Shown piece after piece: positions 1-6,589 of a DNA stretch of 9,203 nt. The position numbers were made by a program, and so were the translations under genes. Within the stretch, counting starts at the first letter, position 1. Each line of letters opens with the position of its first letter. The notes beneath the pieces were generated by a model that saw only the letters and a program-made list of their open reading frames with translations, did no database searches and had not been told where the DNA came from. This DNA is from Bacteroidota bacterium (GTDB taxonomy: Bacteria; Bacteroidota; Ignavibacteria; Palsa-1295): NCBI GenBank assembly GCA_025363505.1, contig JANYDV010000309.1:1-9203 (forward strand). The letters are read 5' to 3'.

Positions 1-329
1 GTCGGTCGAATGTGAAAGAGACCGTTACTGAGCGCGAAGTCCAACCCAAGTTGTAGAAACGGTTTGAGACCTTTACCGCTTAAAAATTTTTCGCAATCTT
101 GGGAGAGGGGTAGTGGCAGTAATTTATCGTTGACAGTGTGAAAGGCAATGGCGCCACCAACAATAATAGATGGGGGTGTACTCTTGTGAATTATCTTTTC
201 AAAGATGGCTGTGTCTTTATAAACAGTAATCGTTTTTTTTGGTTGGCTTGGCAAGGTGGGCTGTCCGTGCAGAGCCGGAACTGCCGTAATAGTGTACAGT
301 AAGAAGAAATATGCCGCTCGTAGTAGCAC
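1..329 (-). CDS. N-terminal part of an exported protein, cut by the left window edge
   Basis: A minus-strand frame is open from an in-frame TAG near 357-359 down to base 1. The first usable start is GTG at 329-327, giving at least 109 residues. The N-terminus looks like a signal peptide: one or two arginines, a hydrophobic stretch (residues about 5-19, AAYFFLLYTITAVPA), then a polar, proline-rich segment beginning near HGQPTLPSQPKK. Later parts alternate short hydrophobic and polar stretches (SIIVGGAIAF, FLQLGLDFAL), which would fit an outer-membrane beta-barrel or adhesin-like protein, but I do not recognise a family. No clear ribosome-binding site precedes the GTG. The gene lies downstream of the sigma/anti-sigma pair on the same strand, but a strong hairpin with a T-run separates them, so it may be transcribed on its own. 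A run of eight A on the coding strand (about residues 31-33) is a possible slippage site. The reading frame is well supported; the function is unknown. Confidence 0.6.
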   Translation of the reverse strand, partial: MLLRAAYFFLLYTITAVPALHGQPTLPSQPKKTITVYKDTAIFEKIIHKSTPPSIIVGGAIAFHTVNDKLLPLPLSQDCEKFLSGKGLKPFLQLGLDFALSNGLFHIRP

Positions 330-360
330 TCTTGTTAGTCTCGGTAAGATGTCATACTAT

Positions 361-421
361 AAAAATACGTCTTCTATGAAGTTCATTCCCTAATTTTGAG
401 AATGATTCATAGAAGACGTAT
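361..421 (-). terminator. Long hairpin with T-run, probable intrinsic terminator
   Basis: Bases 365-380 and 406-421 are a perfect 16-bp inverted repeat (ATACGTCTTCTATGAA and its complement). After a two-base bulge the stem continues for six more pairs (383-388 with 400-405), leaving an 11-base loop, so about 22 pairs in total. Read on the minus strand, the hairpin lies 23 bases after the stop of the anti-sigma-like gene and is followed directly by TTTTT (361-365), the arrangement of a rho-independent terminator. The stem is AT-rich and unusually long for a terminator, so a processing site or a binding site is also possible. Confidence 0.7.
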
Positions 422-444
422 GACTGAGTTAATTACAGTCTTGC

Positions 445-1083
445 TTACGGTTTTATCTTGATCGGCGGTTCTACAGTAACACCACCACTGCCAATATTGG
501 TAATTGTTGGCATCTGGGTGGTCGTTTGAGCTCCGAGATGTTTCTTCGAAACGGCTTTTGAAGAAACTACTTTGTCAGGGGCGCTTCCGAGTGAGACTGG
601 CGATATATTTTCAACCGGAGTTTGGACGTCATGCGGTTGTGAAGTAGGTGTTTGTAGACTGTTGTTATTGTTGACCTGACGTTCGATGGTCGTCGGTGCC
701 GGTGCGGAAGGCGCAACATAGCTACGAACGGCATAGCCGCCAATAGCCGACACGGAAACGAGCGAAGCGGTAATAATAGCATTGAGCTTCGTCGCGAACA
801 GTGTTTTTAATACAGAAGATTTCGCTGCGACCGCAGTGCCATGTGCCGTTTCGGTGACACCGGCAACAGTAACGATGCCAAGTGTCGCAAGTACTGCAGG
901 GCGCATATCACGAGAAGGTGTCGTCAGAGCATCATCACGATGGACAATGTTCTTGAGCACTAATTCCGAGCGGAACGACTTCCGAAGCGCTTCGCTTGAG
1001 GCGAGCGATATCAGAAAGTCCTGTTCTTGTTCGTGACTGAGTTCGTTGTCGATGTACGAACTGATATTATCGTGTTGTGTCAT
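445..1083 (-). CDS. Putative membrane-bound anti-sigma factor, partner of the adjacent ECF sigma factor
   Basis: The product has 212 residues. It probably holds the neighbouring ECF sigma factor inactive at the inner membrane until a signal releases it. Residues 1-47 (starting MTQHDNISSYIDNEL) resemble the short helical N-terminal sigma-binding segment of anti-sigma factors: an acidic helix, an S-YIDNELS motif, then a second charged helix. There is no cysteine in the protein, so it lacks the zinc-binding HxxxCxxC motif of ZAS-type anti-sigma factors. A hydrophobic segment at about 101-117 (NAIITASLVSVSAIGGYAV) is the likely single membrane span; a weaker one lies at 63-76. The C-terminal 90 residues are rich in Pro, Thr, Ser and Asn and would lie in the periplasm as a low-complexity stalk. 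The ATG lies 25 bases after the sigma-factor stop, so the two are almost certainly co-transcribed, and the hairpin at 361-421 closes the unit. The role rests mostly on gene order and domain layout. Confidence 0.65.
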   Translation of the reverse strand: MTQHDNISSYIDNELSHEQEQDFLISLASSEALRKSFRSELVLKNIVHRDDALTTPSRDMRPAVLATLGIVTVAGVTETAHGTAVAAKSSVLKTLFATKLNAIITASLVSVSAIGGYAVRSYVAPSAPAPTTIERQVNNNNSLQTPTSQPHDVQTPVENISPVSLGSAPDKVVSSKAVSKKHLGAQTTTQMPTITNIGSGGVTVEPPIKIKP

Positions 1084-1108
1084 ATCATCTATTCTAAAAA
1101 TTGTATTG

Positions 1109-1786
1109 CTATTCTTTTTCGGATGTTCGCAATTCCATCCATGCTCCGACTACTGTACGAAGGCGCTCACGAGCCCGGTGCGCTCTGGCACGAACGTTCG
1201 CGGAGTTTGTGCCCATAATCTCAGCGATCTCATCATAACTATAGCCGACGTATTCGCGGAGAATAAACGATTCTCGTTGATTGAACGGCAACTGTGAAAG
1301 AGCACGCTGCAACAATTCGCGAAGATCAGCATTCTCAATATCTTTCGTCCGGACGATGATCTCTGTTTCATCAGAAATATCGTCAAGCGAGATAGCTGCG
1401 TAGCCCTTGTTGTCGCGAAGAGCGTTCAGGCAATAATTTCTTGCCACAGTAAACAACAAGCCCGAAAATCTTCTGACCTGTATCCGTTCGCCTCGCATCT
1501 TATACATCCTGACCCAAATATCTTGAAAGAGATCTTTGGCTTCACTTTCGTTTTTCAAGATACGGCAGCAATAGATATAGAGCGAGCGCTCGAACGCATC
1601 ATAGAGCGTTCGGAACGCGGCATCATCGCCTTCTAAAAAGTTGTGAAAGAGCTGTGTCTCGCGGTCTGGCGTTAATGATACTGCGCTGAGGGAAATATTG
1701 TCGAGCTCATTCGACTCTACCACCGGCGAAGGGTCTTTAGGCGCCTTTTGATCAGAAGGCAATATGTCTTTCAGTTCTTTTTTCAC
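1109..1786 (-). CDS. ECF-type RNA polymerase sigma factor (sigma-70 family)
   Basis: The product has 225 residues and directs RNA polymerase to a small regulon, usually in response to an envelope or stress signal. Sigma region 2 spans about residues 48-118: the FLEGDDAAFRTLYDAF entry, then the core-binding EAKDLFQDIWVRMYK (region 2.1-2.2) and RRFSGLLFTVARNYCLNALR (2.3-2.4, -10 recognition). Region 4 spans about 155-210: LPFNQRESFILREYVGYSYD followed by the helix-turn-helix EIAEIMGTNSANVRARAHRA, which binds the -35 element. There is no region 3, as expected for the ECF group. The N-terminus carries about 45 extra polar residues before region 2, longer than in most ECF factors. The start is GTG at 1786-1784; no good ribosome-binding site is visible and no ATG exists close by in frame. 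The probable anti-sigma gene follows 25 bases downstream. Family assignment is firm; the regulon cannot be read from the sequence. Confidence 0.93.
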   Translation of the reverse strand: MKKELKDILPSDQKAPKDPSPVVESNELDNISLSAVSLTPDRETQLFHNFLEGDDAAFRTLYDAFERSLYIYCCRILKNESEAKDLFQDIWVRMYKMRGERIQVRRFSGLLFTVARNYCLNALRDNKGYAAISLDDISDETEIIVRTKDIENADLRELLQRALSQLPFNQRESFILREYVGYSYDEIAEIMGTNSANVRARAHRARERLRTVVGAWMELRTSEKE

Positions 1787-1854
1787 TGGTTTCTTATTGC
1801 CTCTGTACCTAACTATACAAAAGACACAGAAATATGGTTAAATGTGACACTTGG

Positions 1855-1894
1855 GGGTAATTTTGTACCCAATATTAATTGTAATATATGGGTA
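1855..1894. promoter_or_regulatory. Overlapping inverted repeats between the hexapeptide gene and the sigma factor gene
   Basis: Two alternative hairpins share one arm. GGGTA (1855-1859) can pair with TACCC (1866-1870) around a six-base loop. Alternatively TACCCAATATTA (1866-1877) can pair with TAATATATGGGTA (1882-1894), 12 pairs with one bulged A and a four-base loop. The region lies after the stop of the hexapeptide gene and about 70-110 bases upstream of the sigma-factor start, on the same strand. It could end transcription of the first gene, though no T-run follows, or be an operator or switch for the second. The symmetry is seen directly; the role is inferred. Confidence 0.4.
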
Positions 1895-1920
1895 ATAGCT
1901 TAAAATTCAGCAAGTTAATG

Positions 1921-2502
1921 CTATTGAGCAAATTCCCCGATATCCCATTTCTTTGGCTCTAATTCGTTTCGGAAGTGCTGGACGTACATCATATAGTTCG
2001 GTGCACCTTCGGCGACCATAGTTTTCTCTTCTTCGGTGAGTGCTCGAATTACTTTTGCGGGAATACCTGCGGCAAGCATACCCGCTGGGATATGAGTATG
2101 TGGGGTAACGACGGCTCCGGCGGCAACGAGTGATCCTTCGCCAATGACAGCTTTATCAAGCACAACGGCATTCATCCCGACTAATGCACCATCTAATATG
2201 GTACAGCCGTGTAAGACAGCACTATGCCCGATCGTAACGTTTTCGCCAATTTTCGTTGGATTTTTGAAATGGGTGACATGAATGACGACATTGTCTTGAA
2301 TATTACTGTTGCGCCCTATTCTGACGCGTTCGACATCGCCTCGGATCACCACATTAAACCATACGCTGACATTTTCCTCAAGCACGACATCACCGATAAT
2401 ACGTGAACCGGCGGCAAGAAAACAGGTTTTGTCGATGATGGGGATCTTTCCCTGAAATTCGTGAACGGTGCCGGTTTCGACCGGCTGTATTGAGTGTTGC
2501 AT
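1921..2502 (-). CDS. Gamma-carbonic-anhydrase-like hexapeptide-repeat protein (YrdA/PaaY family)
   Basis: The product has 193 residues and should fold as a left-handed beta-helix, forming trimers with a metal site at the subunit interfaces. Hexapeptide repeats of the [LIV]-G-x-x-x-x kind run from about residue 30 to 155 (IIGDVVLEENVSVWF, VRIGRNSNIQDNVVIH, IGENVTIGHSAVLHGC, VIGEGSLVAAGAVV). The family's key residues are present: Arg54 in RGD, the Gln-Asp of NIQDN, and three His ligands at about 75, 93 and 98 (VVIH, TIGHS, VLHG). The C-terminus forms the usual alpha-helix with YMMYVQHFRNELE. Members can be carbonic anhydrases or acyl-CoA-related proteins, and the sequence does not decide which. 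I chose ATG 2502-2500 because the family normally begins shortly before the FQGK-P-ID motif; an in-frame ATG at 2556-2554 would add 18 residues of no recognisable character (MAGIPFGNHLLYPCSYHT). The gene is probably a single cytoplasmic unit, divergent from the exported protein at 2642. Confidence 0.88.
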   Translation of the reverse strand: MQHSIQPVETGTVHEFQGKIPIIDKTCFLAAGSRIIGDVVLEENVSVWFNVVIRGDVERVRIGRNSNIQDNVVIHVTHFKNPTKIGENVTIGHSAVLHGCTILDGALVGMNAVVLDKAVIGEGSLVAAGAVVTPHTHIPAGMLAAGIPAKVIRALTEEEKTMVAEGAPNYMMYVQHFRNELEPKKWDIGEFAQ

Positions 2503-2590
2503 AGTGTGGTAACTACACGGGTAAAGCAAATGATTTCCGAAGGGGATGCCCGCCATTAGGAAACTTAGAATTATTTGGTGATTATTGTCT

Positions 2591-2598
2591 TAGATTTG
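2591..2598 (+). promoter_or_regulatory. Possible Bacteroidota-type -7 promoter element
   Basis: TAGATTTG matches the Bacteroidota -7 consensus TAnnTTTG exactly and would start transcription near 2605, about 37 bases before the GTG of the exported four-cysteine protein. A TTTG at 2574-2577 resembles the -33 element, but the spacer is only 13 bases, shorter than usual. The match is seen in the sequence; promoter activity is inferred. Confidence 0.35.
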
Positions 2599-2641
2599 TG
2601 TGTTAAGTAGTTACTGTTTGCATAAAATAATCGGAGGCGTT

Positions 2642-3493
2642 GTGTCTCTTCCAACAAAGACATTTGCTATCATCGTTGCTTTCTATTTCTCAGCGTTATG
2701 CGTTGTGAGTTCGGTCGCTGCTCAGACTTCAGTAAGAAGTTTTGGTGCGTATCTCAAACGACTCCCCCCCCCGTCATCTGTTCCTGATGACGGATTCTTG
2801 CAACGTACAAACCCTGATCTCATTGATGCTTCGAGTGACATTGATAGCTTTGAGGGGCAACTCCAGACCTACCTCGTTTTGCTTCAAGGTGATAATCTGC
2901 TGCACCGAAATAAAACTGATCAGCAAGCGACAGCAATAGGAAATTATATTTCGAAACAAAAAGCCGTAAAACAATCTCATCCTGCGGAAACTCCGATTGT
3001 CACCGCCCAAGCGCTCAGTCCGAAGAATATTGTGAGTGACGATTCGTGTCTTGCAATTGCGAATCAACTTCAAGTCATTGAGAAAAATTTTAATGCCTCC
3101 TATCAGGCAATCGAAGAAGCATATAATTATTACATTTCCGTTGCATACGAACGGTGGCGCGCTGAGCGAACGCTGCATCCGTGTCGGGCGGATCCTGAAT
3201 GTATAGCCACACAAACAAGCCACCGCAATGCAAATGTGATCAGTGCGGCAAAAACGAGAATCAATTCGTATGCATCAGTGATCACAGCGCAACTGCGCCA
3301 GCTCCTGCCGACAATCGAAACGGTTGATAATGTGATGCCCAAAAAGATAATGAGCGTTGCTTCACCAGACACCAGAAGCATTCTAAAAGCAACCAGCACG
3401 AACGCAAGAAATATTTTGCTCACACTCTCGGAGCGTATCAAACTCAATAGAATTTATATCGCTAACTGCGCAAAGCTGGCTCAAGAAAAATAG
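2642..3493 (+). CDS. Exported protein of unknown function with four mature cysteines
   Basis: The product has 283 residues and I do not recognise its family. I chose GTG at 2642 because GGAGG (2633-2637), one of the few clear ribosome-binding sites in the window, lies just upstream, and translation from here starts at a normal Sec signal peptide: MSLPTK, a hydrophobic core to about residue 25, and a cleavage site near SVAAQ (residues 24-28). A second in-frame GTG at 2600 would add 14 residues. The mature protein is mainly polar and probably helical (residues 66-112 and 140-175, with INSYASVITAQLRQLLPTIE later). Cysteines at 136, 181, 187 and 276 could form two disulfides; 181 and 187 lie close together in HPCRADPECIA. 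Residues 41-44 (LPPP) are encoded partly by nine consecutive C at 2764-2772. It is the only plus-strand gene in the window, divergent from the hexapeptide gene and convergent with the lipoprotein gene. It is probably periplasmic or surface-exposed. Confidence 0.8.
   Translation: MSLPTKTFAIIVAFYFSALCVVSSVAAQTSVRSFGAYLKRLPPPSSVPDDGFLQRTNPDLIDASSDIDSFEGQLQTYLVLLQGDNLLHRNKTDQQATAIGNYISKQKAVKQSHPAETPIVTAQALSPKNIVSDDSCLAIANQLQVIEKNFNASYQAIEEAYNYYISVAYERWRAERTLHPCRADPECIATQTSHRNANVISAAKTRINSYASVITAQLRQLLPTIETVDNVMPKKIMSVASPDTRSILKATSTNARNILLTLSERIKLNRIYIANCAKLAQEK
2764..2772. repeat. Homopolymer run of nine C inside the exported-protein gene
   Basis: The run falls in codons 41-44 of the exported protein, just after its signal peptide. 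A change of one or two bases would shift the frame and remove nearly all of the mature protein. Such tracts are hotspots for replication slippage and for sequencing error. In the given sequence the frame is open through the run. Confidence 0.85.
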
Positions 3494-3530
3494 CCTATTT
3501 TTAACCGGAGAGATTTAACCGAGAAAAATC

Positions 3531-4271
3531 TTATTCTTCAGAGACAACCACAGAATACTCGGCGGTTTCGGTTGTCTTGGCGTTAGGACTGGGGTTGGGG
3601 TAAAACACACTGACCACATACTTCCCGGGCGGGAAATCCCCGACCCATTTCGTGACCGGTTTCTCATTGACTTGTATCCCATCTTTTTTAATTGAGAATC
3701 TCACGTGATCGTTTGGCGAATTGAGTGTGATTGCTCCCTTTAAAATGGTTGTCAGCTCGAACGGGTGATCGATGGTCTGAAATGGCTGAAGCCTTCCCAT
3801 AAATTCTTTATGGAATACTTCCGAAAAACGTTTTGAAAGATTGATCGATCGACGATGATAGGTTTCGCTATAGCCACTCGGTGCACCGATTGGCGCGATC
3901 ACCAATGTAGTGTCATTTAATCTGAGCACCTTTGCTAACGATGGTTTTGCGATAGTATCTTGATCGCTATATTTATAGAAAGAGAGCGTATCACCCGATA
4001 ATTGCCAGTGGTCTCCGTGCATCGTATAAAAATTGATCAGCGCGAGTCTACCGTCGGCTTTGAGATTATATCCTTCTTCTGCTTTTTGCGTTGCAAGCAT
4101 ACGCATCCATACACCTGAAAGATTTTCTTTCGTCAGCGGTTTTGCAGTGAGCTTGTTGAGACTATCGGCTATCGCTGCCGAATCGCCGGCATTAGCCTGT
4201 TGGTTATCCATATATTTTGCACACGATGCAAGGGAGAATATCAGGAGCATGCTCAGTACAATGTTTTTCAT
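3531..4271 (-). CDS. Lipocalin-like lipoprotein
   Basis: The product has 246 residues and is probably anchored to the outer or inner membrane by a lipid. The N-terminus MKNIVLSMLLIFSLASC is a type II signal peptide with lipobox L-A-S-C and the lipidated Cys at 17. Residues about 50-130 (LSGVWMRM, EEGYNLKADGRLALINFYTM, HGDHWQLSGDTLSF, LRLNDTTLVIAP) follow the strand order of Bacteroidota lipocalin-like lipoproteins, where a small beta-barrel may bind a hydrophobic ligand. The remaining ~100 residues are a second region rich in beta-strand propensity (FELTTILKGAITL, VRFSIKKDGIQV, PPGKYVVSVFY) of unknown role. An ATG at 4358-4356 in the same frame would add 29 residues, but the lipobox position makes ATG 4271-4269 the much better start. 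The 3' end meets the exported-protein gene tail to tail, 37 bases apart. The lipoprotein call is firm; the lipocalin call is from remembered family pattern and moderate. Confidence 0.82.
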   Translation of the reverse strand: MKNIVLSMLLIFSLASCAKYMDNQQANAGDSAAIADSLNKLTAKPLTKENLSGVWMRMLATQKAEEGYNLKADGRLALINFYTMHGDHWQLSGDTLSFYKYSDQDTIAKPSLAKVLRLNDTTLVIAPIGAPSGYSETYHRRSINLSKRFSEVFHKEFMGRLQPFQTIDHPFELTTILKGAITLNSPNDHVRFSIKKDGIQVNEKPVTKWVGDFPPGKYVVSVFYPNPSPNAKTTETAEYSVVVSEE

Positions 4272-4373
4272 TAACGCTTCGATTTTTTTATAATGTAGTA
4301 TAAGTGTAAAAAAATATCTATTCAGTCTAAATTCCACAGCGATTGAATTAGTTCGCATGTGATGATCGATAGT

Positions 4374-4464
4374 CTTAATACAATTCCGGTCCGTGGTCTT
4401 TGAGCCATTTCTTGGCGGCTTTGTGGTCGGGATAGAATCTTGCGAGCATATCCCAGAAGCGTTT
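4374..4464 (-). pseudogene. 3'-end remnant of a second copy of the YgjP/DUF45 metalloprotease gene
   Basis: These bases repeat 7578-7668, the last ~29 codons and stop of the intact metalloprotease. From 4377 to 4464 there is one mismatch in 88 bases (4396), and it is synonymous (GAC/GAT for Asp). The encoded end, RFWDMLARFYPDHKAAKKW then LKDHGPELY, is unchanged, with stop TAA in place of TGA. Homology ends abruptly at 4464, just before the codons for the HELTH zinc site, so no enzyme can be made. It is the left end of a tandem duplication whose interior was replaced by the DNA at 4465-7315. Confidence 0.93.
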
Positions 4465-4489
4465 TCGGAAAGACAAATAATAATAAAAA

Positions 4490-6502
4490 TTATTTCAAAA
4501 GTACTAACGGAATCACCTTCAAATCTCTTCCCACTTTAACCACGCAGATATACATACCCACAAGCATTCCATGCGCATCCCATGAGAAAGAATGCTCTCC
4601 TGCATCAAGTTCACCAGTAAAGAGTCTCGCAACTTCAGAGCCGAGGAGATTGTATATGAAGACTTCCACAAAGCTATGTTCGGATGAAGAAAATTTTATT
4701 GAAGTTGATTGGGAGAATGGGTTAGGATAACTTTTGATTGACAATTGATTTTGGTGAGTTTCCTCAGCTACATTTGTATTTATCAATTCCGAGAGTGGGT
4801 GCCGCCAAACACCGTATCTAGACCCTGCGAAGATAGTACTATCATTGCTGTAAAAAGCATACACGGAAGGCTCCATCGGCAACCCGTCACTTATATTAAT
4901 CCAATCATTGCCATAGTTGCTCGAAAGAAATATTCCCCCATAAGTGCCCGCTATTATATTAGTCCCTAAAACAGCAAAGGAGTAAATAATATTTTTTGGC
5001 AAACCTGAATTCATTTCTCGCCAATGTTTTCCTCTGTCACCTGAAACAAATCCTCCTCCGCTTGTCCCGGCGAAGAGATTCGTGCCGCTGACTGCCAAAG
5101 TATAAACAGAAGTATTTGTCAACCCATTATTTGCCGTAGTCCAACTTTTGCAACTATCTTCCGAACGAAATACTCCATTTTCAGTTGCTACGTAAATATC
5201 ATTACCGTTTTTTGCATAAGTATAGACAGGAATGTCAATTAAATCGCCTCTTTGCCAACTTCCATTATTATTCGGGGAAACATAAATACCATTTCTTGTA
5301 CAAGCAAAAAAATCAGATCCTAGGAAAAAAATATCATTCACCTGGATACCAGCAAGTCCAGCAATCATCCAAGTTTTTCCTCCATCACTAGAGCGTGAGA
5401 GATTGCATCCCGTACCAGCATATAGATAGTTGTTACTACTCAAAACAGAACCTATCCCTCCACATAATTCATCCGTACTGGAAGTCCAGCTAATACCATT
5501 ATCGTTTGACCAGGATGTTCCACCGGACCCCGAAACTAATAAAGTATCATTTAATTTGTAGAAGCTATAAGCTGATGTGTACAAACCTACCCTCAACCAG
5601 GTTTTTCCTGTATCCTCTGATCGATATAATCCACGTGTGCCTGCCAAAAGATTAGGTCCACTTATAGCAAGAGCATTACTAGGATAGAAGCTTGGCTTTT
5701 TCTCTATTTTAGTCCAATTAACACCATCATCACTTGAGGAAAAAATTCCGTCGTAAGTTGAAACATAAATATCTTTCCCATTCGTAGCAACTGAGTATAC
5801 ATATTGTGATAAATTTGTACCTCTCGAAGACCAACTTAATCCATTATTGTTTGAAATAAATATTCCCTCATAAGTGTCTGCAAAAATATGAGAACCGATT
5901 TTAGCAAAGATAAAAACTATATTATTATTCGAACCGACGTTCACCGCTTTCCAAGTTGCTCCTTCATCTGTTGAAAGGATAATGCCATGGGCAATCGCTG
6001 CAAAAACATTTGTACTATCTGCATGAAGCATCTTAATTGAAGAACTGTCCCATTCCTTACCTGTGACTTTAACCCAATTAGAACTATTATTTTTTGAGCG
6101 AAAAATTCCAGTCGGAGTACTTGCAAAAAGATTGTTACCAATTCCAGCTAATGATTTTACGTTAAATACAGGTAAGCCGGAATCGAAGGGAATCCAAGTT
6201 GCACCCATATCTGTAGAGTGAAGCAGATTATACGGTGTTACAGCAAAAAGATTTGTAGCGGTGCCAAGTAGTAAAGATATCTTTTTATTTTTTAACTGAG
6301 TCTTCGACCAGCTATTACCGTTGTCTGTTGACCGAAGTACTCCACTATTTGATCCTAAAAAAAGACTTGAACCACTATTAGCAAAGCAATAGACTTCGCT
6401 AATATCTATACCATTGGCTTCAACCCATTGGCATTGAGCGTTGGATAAAAAGTAAAATGTTAAGGAAAGAAGGGAGGCTATGATAATCAGTTTCTGTTTC
6501 AT
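4490..6502 (-). CDS. Secreted Asp-box beta-propeller protein with T9SS C-terminal sorting domain
   Basis: The product has 670 residues and is exported and probably attached to the cell surface. Residues 1-22 (MKQKLIIIASLLSLTFYFLS, then NA) are a Sec signal peptide. Residues 30-570 contain 13 Asp-box (BNR) motifs of the form S-x-D-x-G-x-x-W, about 39 residues apart, near 58, 97, 136, 177, 217, 256, 295, 332, 371, 409, 447, 487 and 527 (for example STDNGNSW, SSDDGVNW, SSDGGKTW). Several have lost the Gly or Asp (SKNNSSNW, SPNNNGSW). Between them the pattern L-F-A-G-T-x-x-G-[IV]-[FY]-R recurs, as in photosystem-II-stability/sortilin-like propellers. Thirteen repeats plus a degenerate last blade (FAGSRYGVWRHPL) would make two seven-bladed propellers. 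Residues 589-670 (SYPNPFSQSTSIKF, VFIYNLLGSEVARLF, GEHSFSWDA, GMYICVVKVG) are a type A T9SS sorting domain. I see no sialidase catalytic residues, so binding or adhesion is likelier than catalysis. The gene is visibly more AT-rich than its flanks (one sampled 60-base line 21/60 GC, against 34/60 in the PLP-enzyme gene). Confidence 0.9.
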   Translation of the reverse strand: MKQKLIIIASLLSLTFYFLSNAQCQWVEANGIDISEVYCFANSGSSLFLGSNSGVLRSTDNGNSWSKTQLKNKKISLLLGTATNLFAVTPYNLLHSTDMGATWIPFDSGLPVFNVKSLAGIGNNLFASTPTGIFRSKNNSSNWVKVTGKEWDSSSIKMLHADSTNVFAAIAHGIILSTDEGATWKAVNVGSNNNIVFIFAKIGSHIFADTYEGIFISNNNGLSWSSRGTNLSQYVYSVATNGKDIYVSTYDGIFSSSDDGVNWTKIEKKPSFYPSNALAISGPNLLAGTRGLYRSEDTGKTWLRVGLYTSAYSFYKLNDTLLVSGSGGTSWSNDNGISWTSSTDELCGGIGSVLSSNNYLYAGTGCNLSRSSDGGKTWMIAGLAGIQVNDIFFLGSDFFACTRNGIYVSPNNNGSWQRGDLIDIPVYTYAKNGNDIYVATENGVFRSEDSCKSWTTANNGLTNTSVYTLAVSGTNLFAGTSGGGFVSGDRGKHWREMNSGLPKNIIYSFAVLGTNIIAGTYGGIFLSSNYGNDWINISDGLPMEPSVYAFYSNDSTIFAGSRYGVWRHPLSELINTNVAEETHQNQLSIKSYPNPFSQSTSIKFSSSEHSFVEVFIYNLLGSEVARLFTGELDAGEHSFSWDAHGMLVGMYICVVKVGRDLKVIPLVLLK

Positions 6503-6519
6503 AGTTTTAACTGAAGTTT

Positions 6520-6556
6520 AATCTTCTAAACGAAGCAAAAACTTCAAAAGAAGATT
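6520..6556. repeat. Inverted repeat in the leader of the propeller gene
   Basis: AATCTTCT (6520-6527) pairs with AGAAGATT (6549-6556), and inside it GAAG (6532-6535) pairs with CTTC (6542-6545). The element lies 18 bases upstream of the propeller start and about 34 bases after the stop of the lipoprotein gene on the same strand. It could be a leader hairpin or a weak terminator, but no T-run follows it in the direction of transcription. Confidence 0.4.
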
Positions 6557-6589
6557 CCGTAAGATTATATTTCTCTCTCATAGTGAAAA

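Noticed and set aside
782..1036. Plus-strand open frame opposite the anti-sigma-like gene
   Set aside because: It is the antisense shadow of a well-supported coding frame, with no ribosome-binding site and no recognisable protein character.
3511..3531. Short inverted repeat AGATTT/AAATCT between the convergent genes as a bidirectional terminator
   Set aside because: Only six AT-rich pairs with a long loop and no clear T-run on either side; too weak to call.
4368..4380. A 13-base identity (GATAGTCTTAATA) with 8899-8911 inside the PLP-enzyme gene, next to the left remnant
   Set aside because: It could be a second duplication junction, but it does not fit the unit ending at 8649 and has no extended homology on either side, so I treat it as probably chance.
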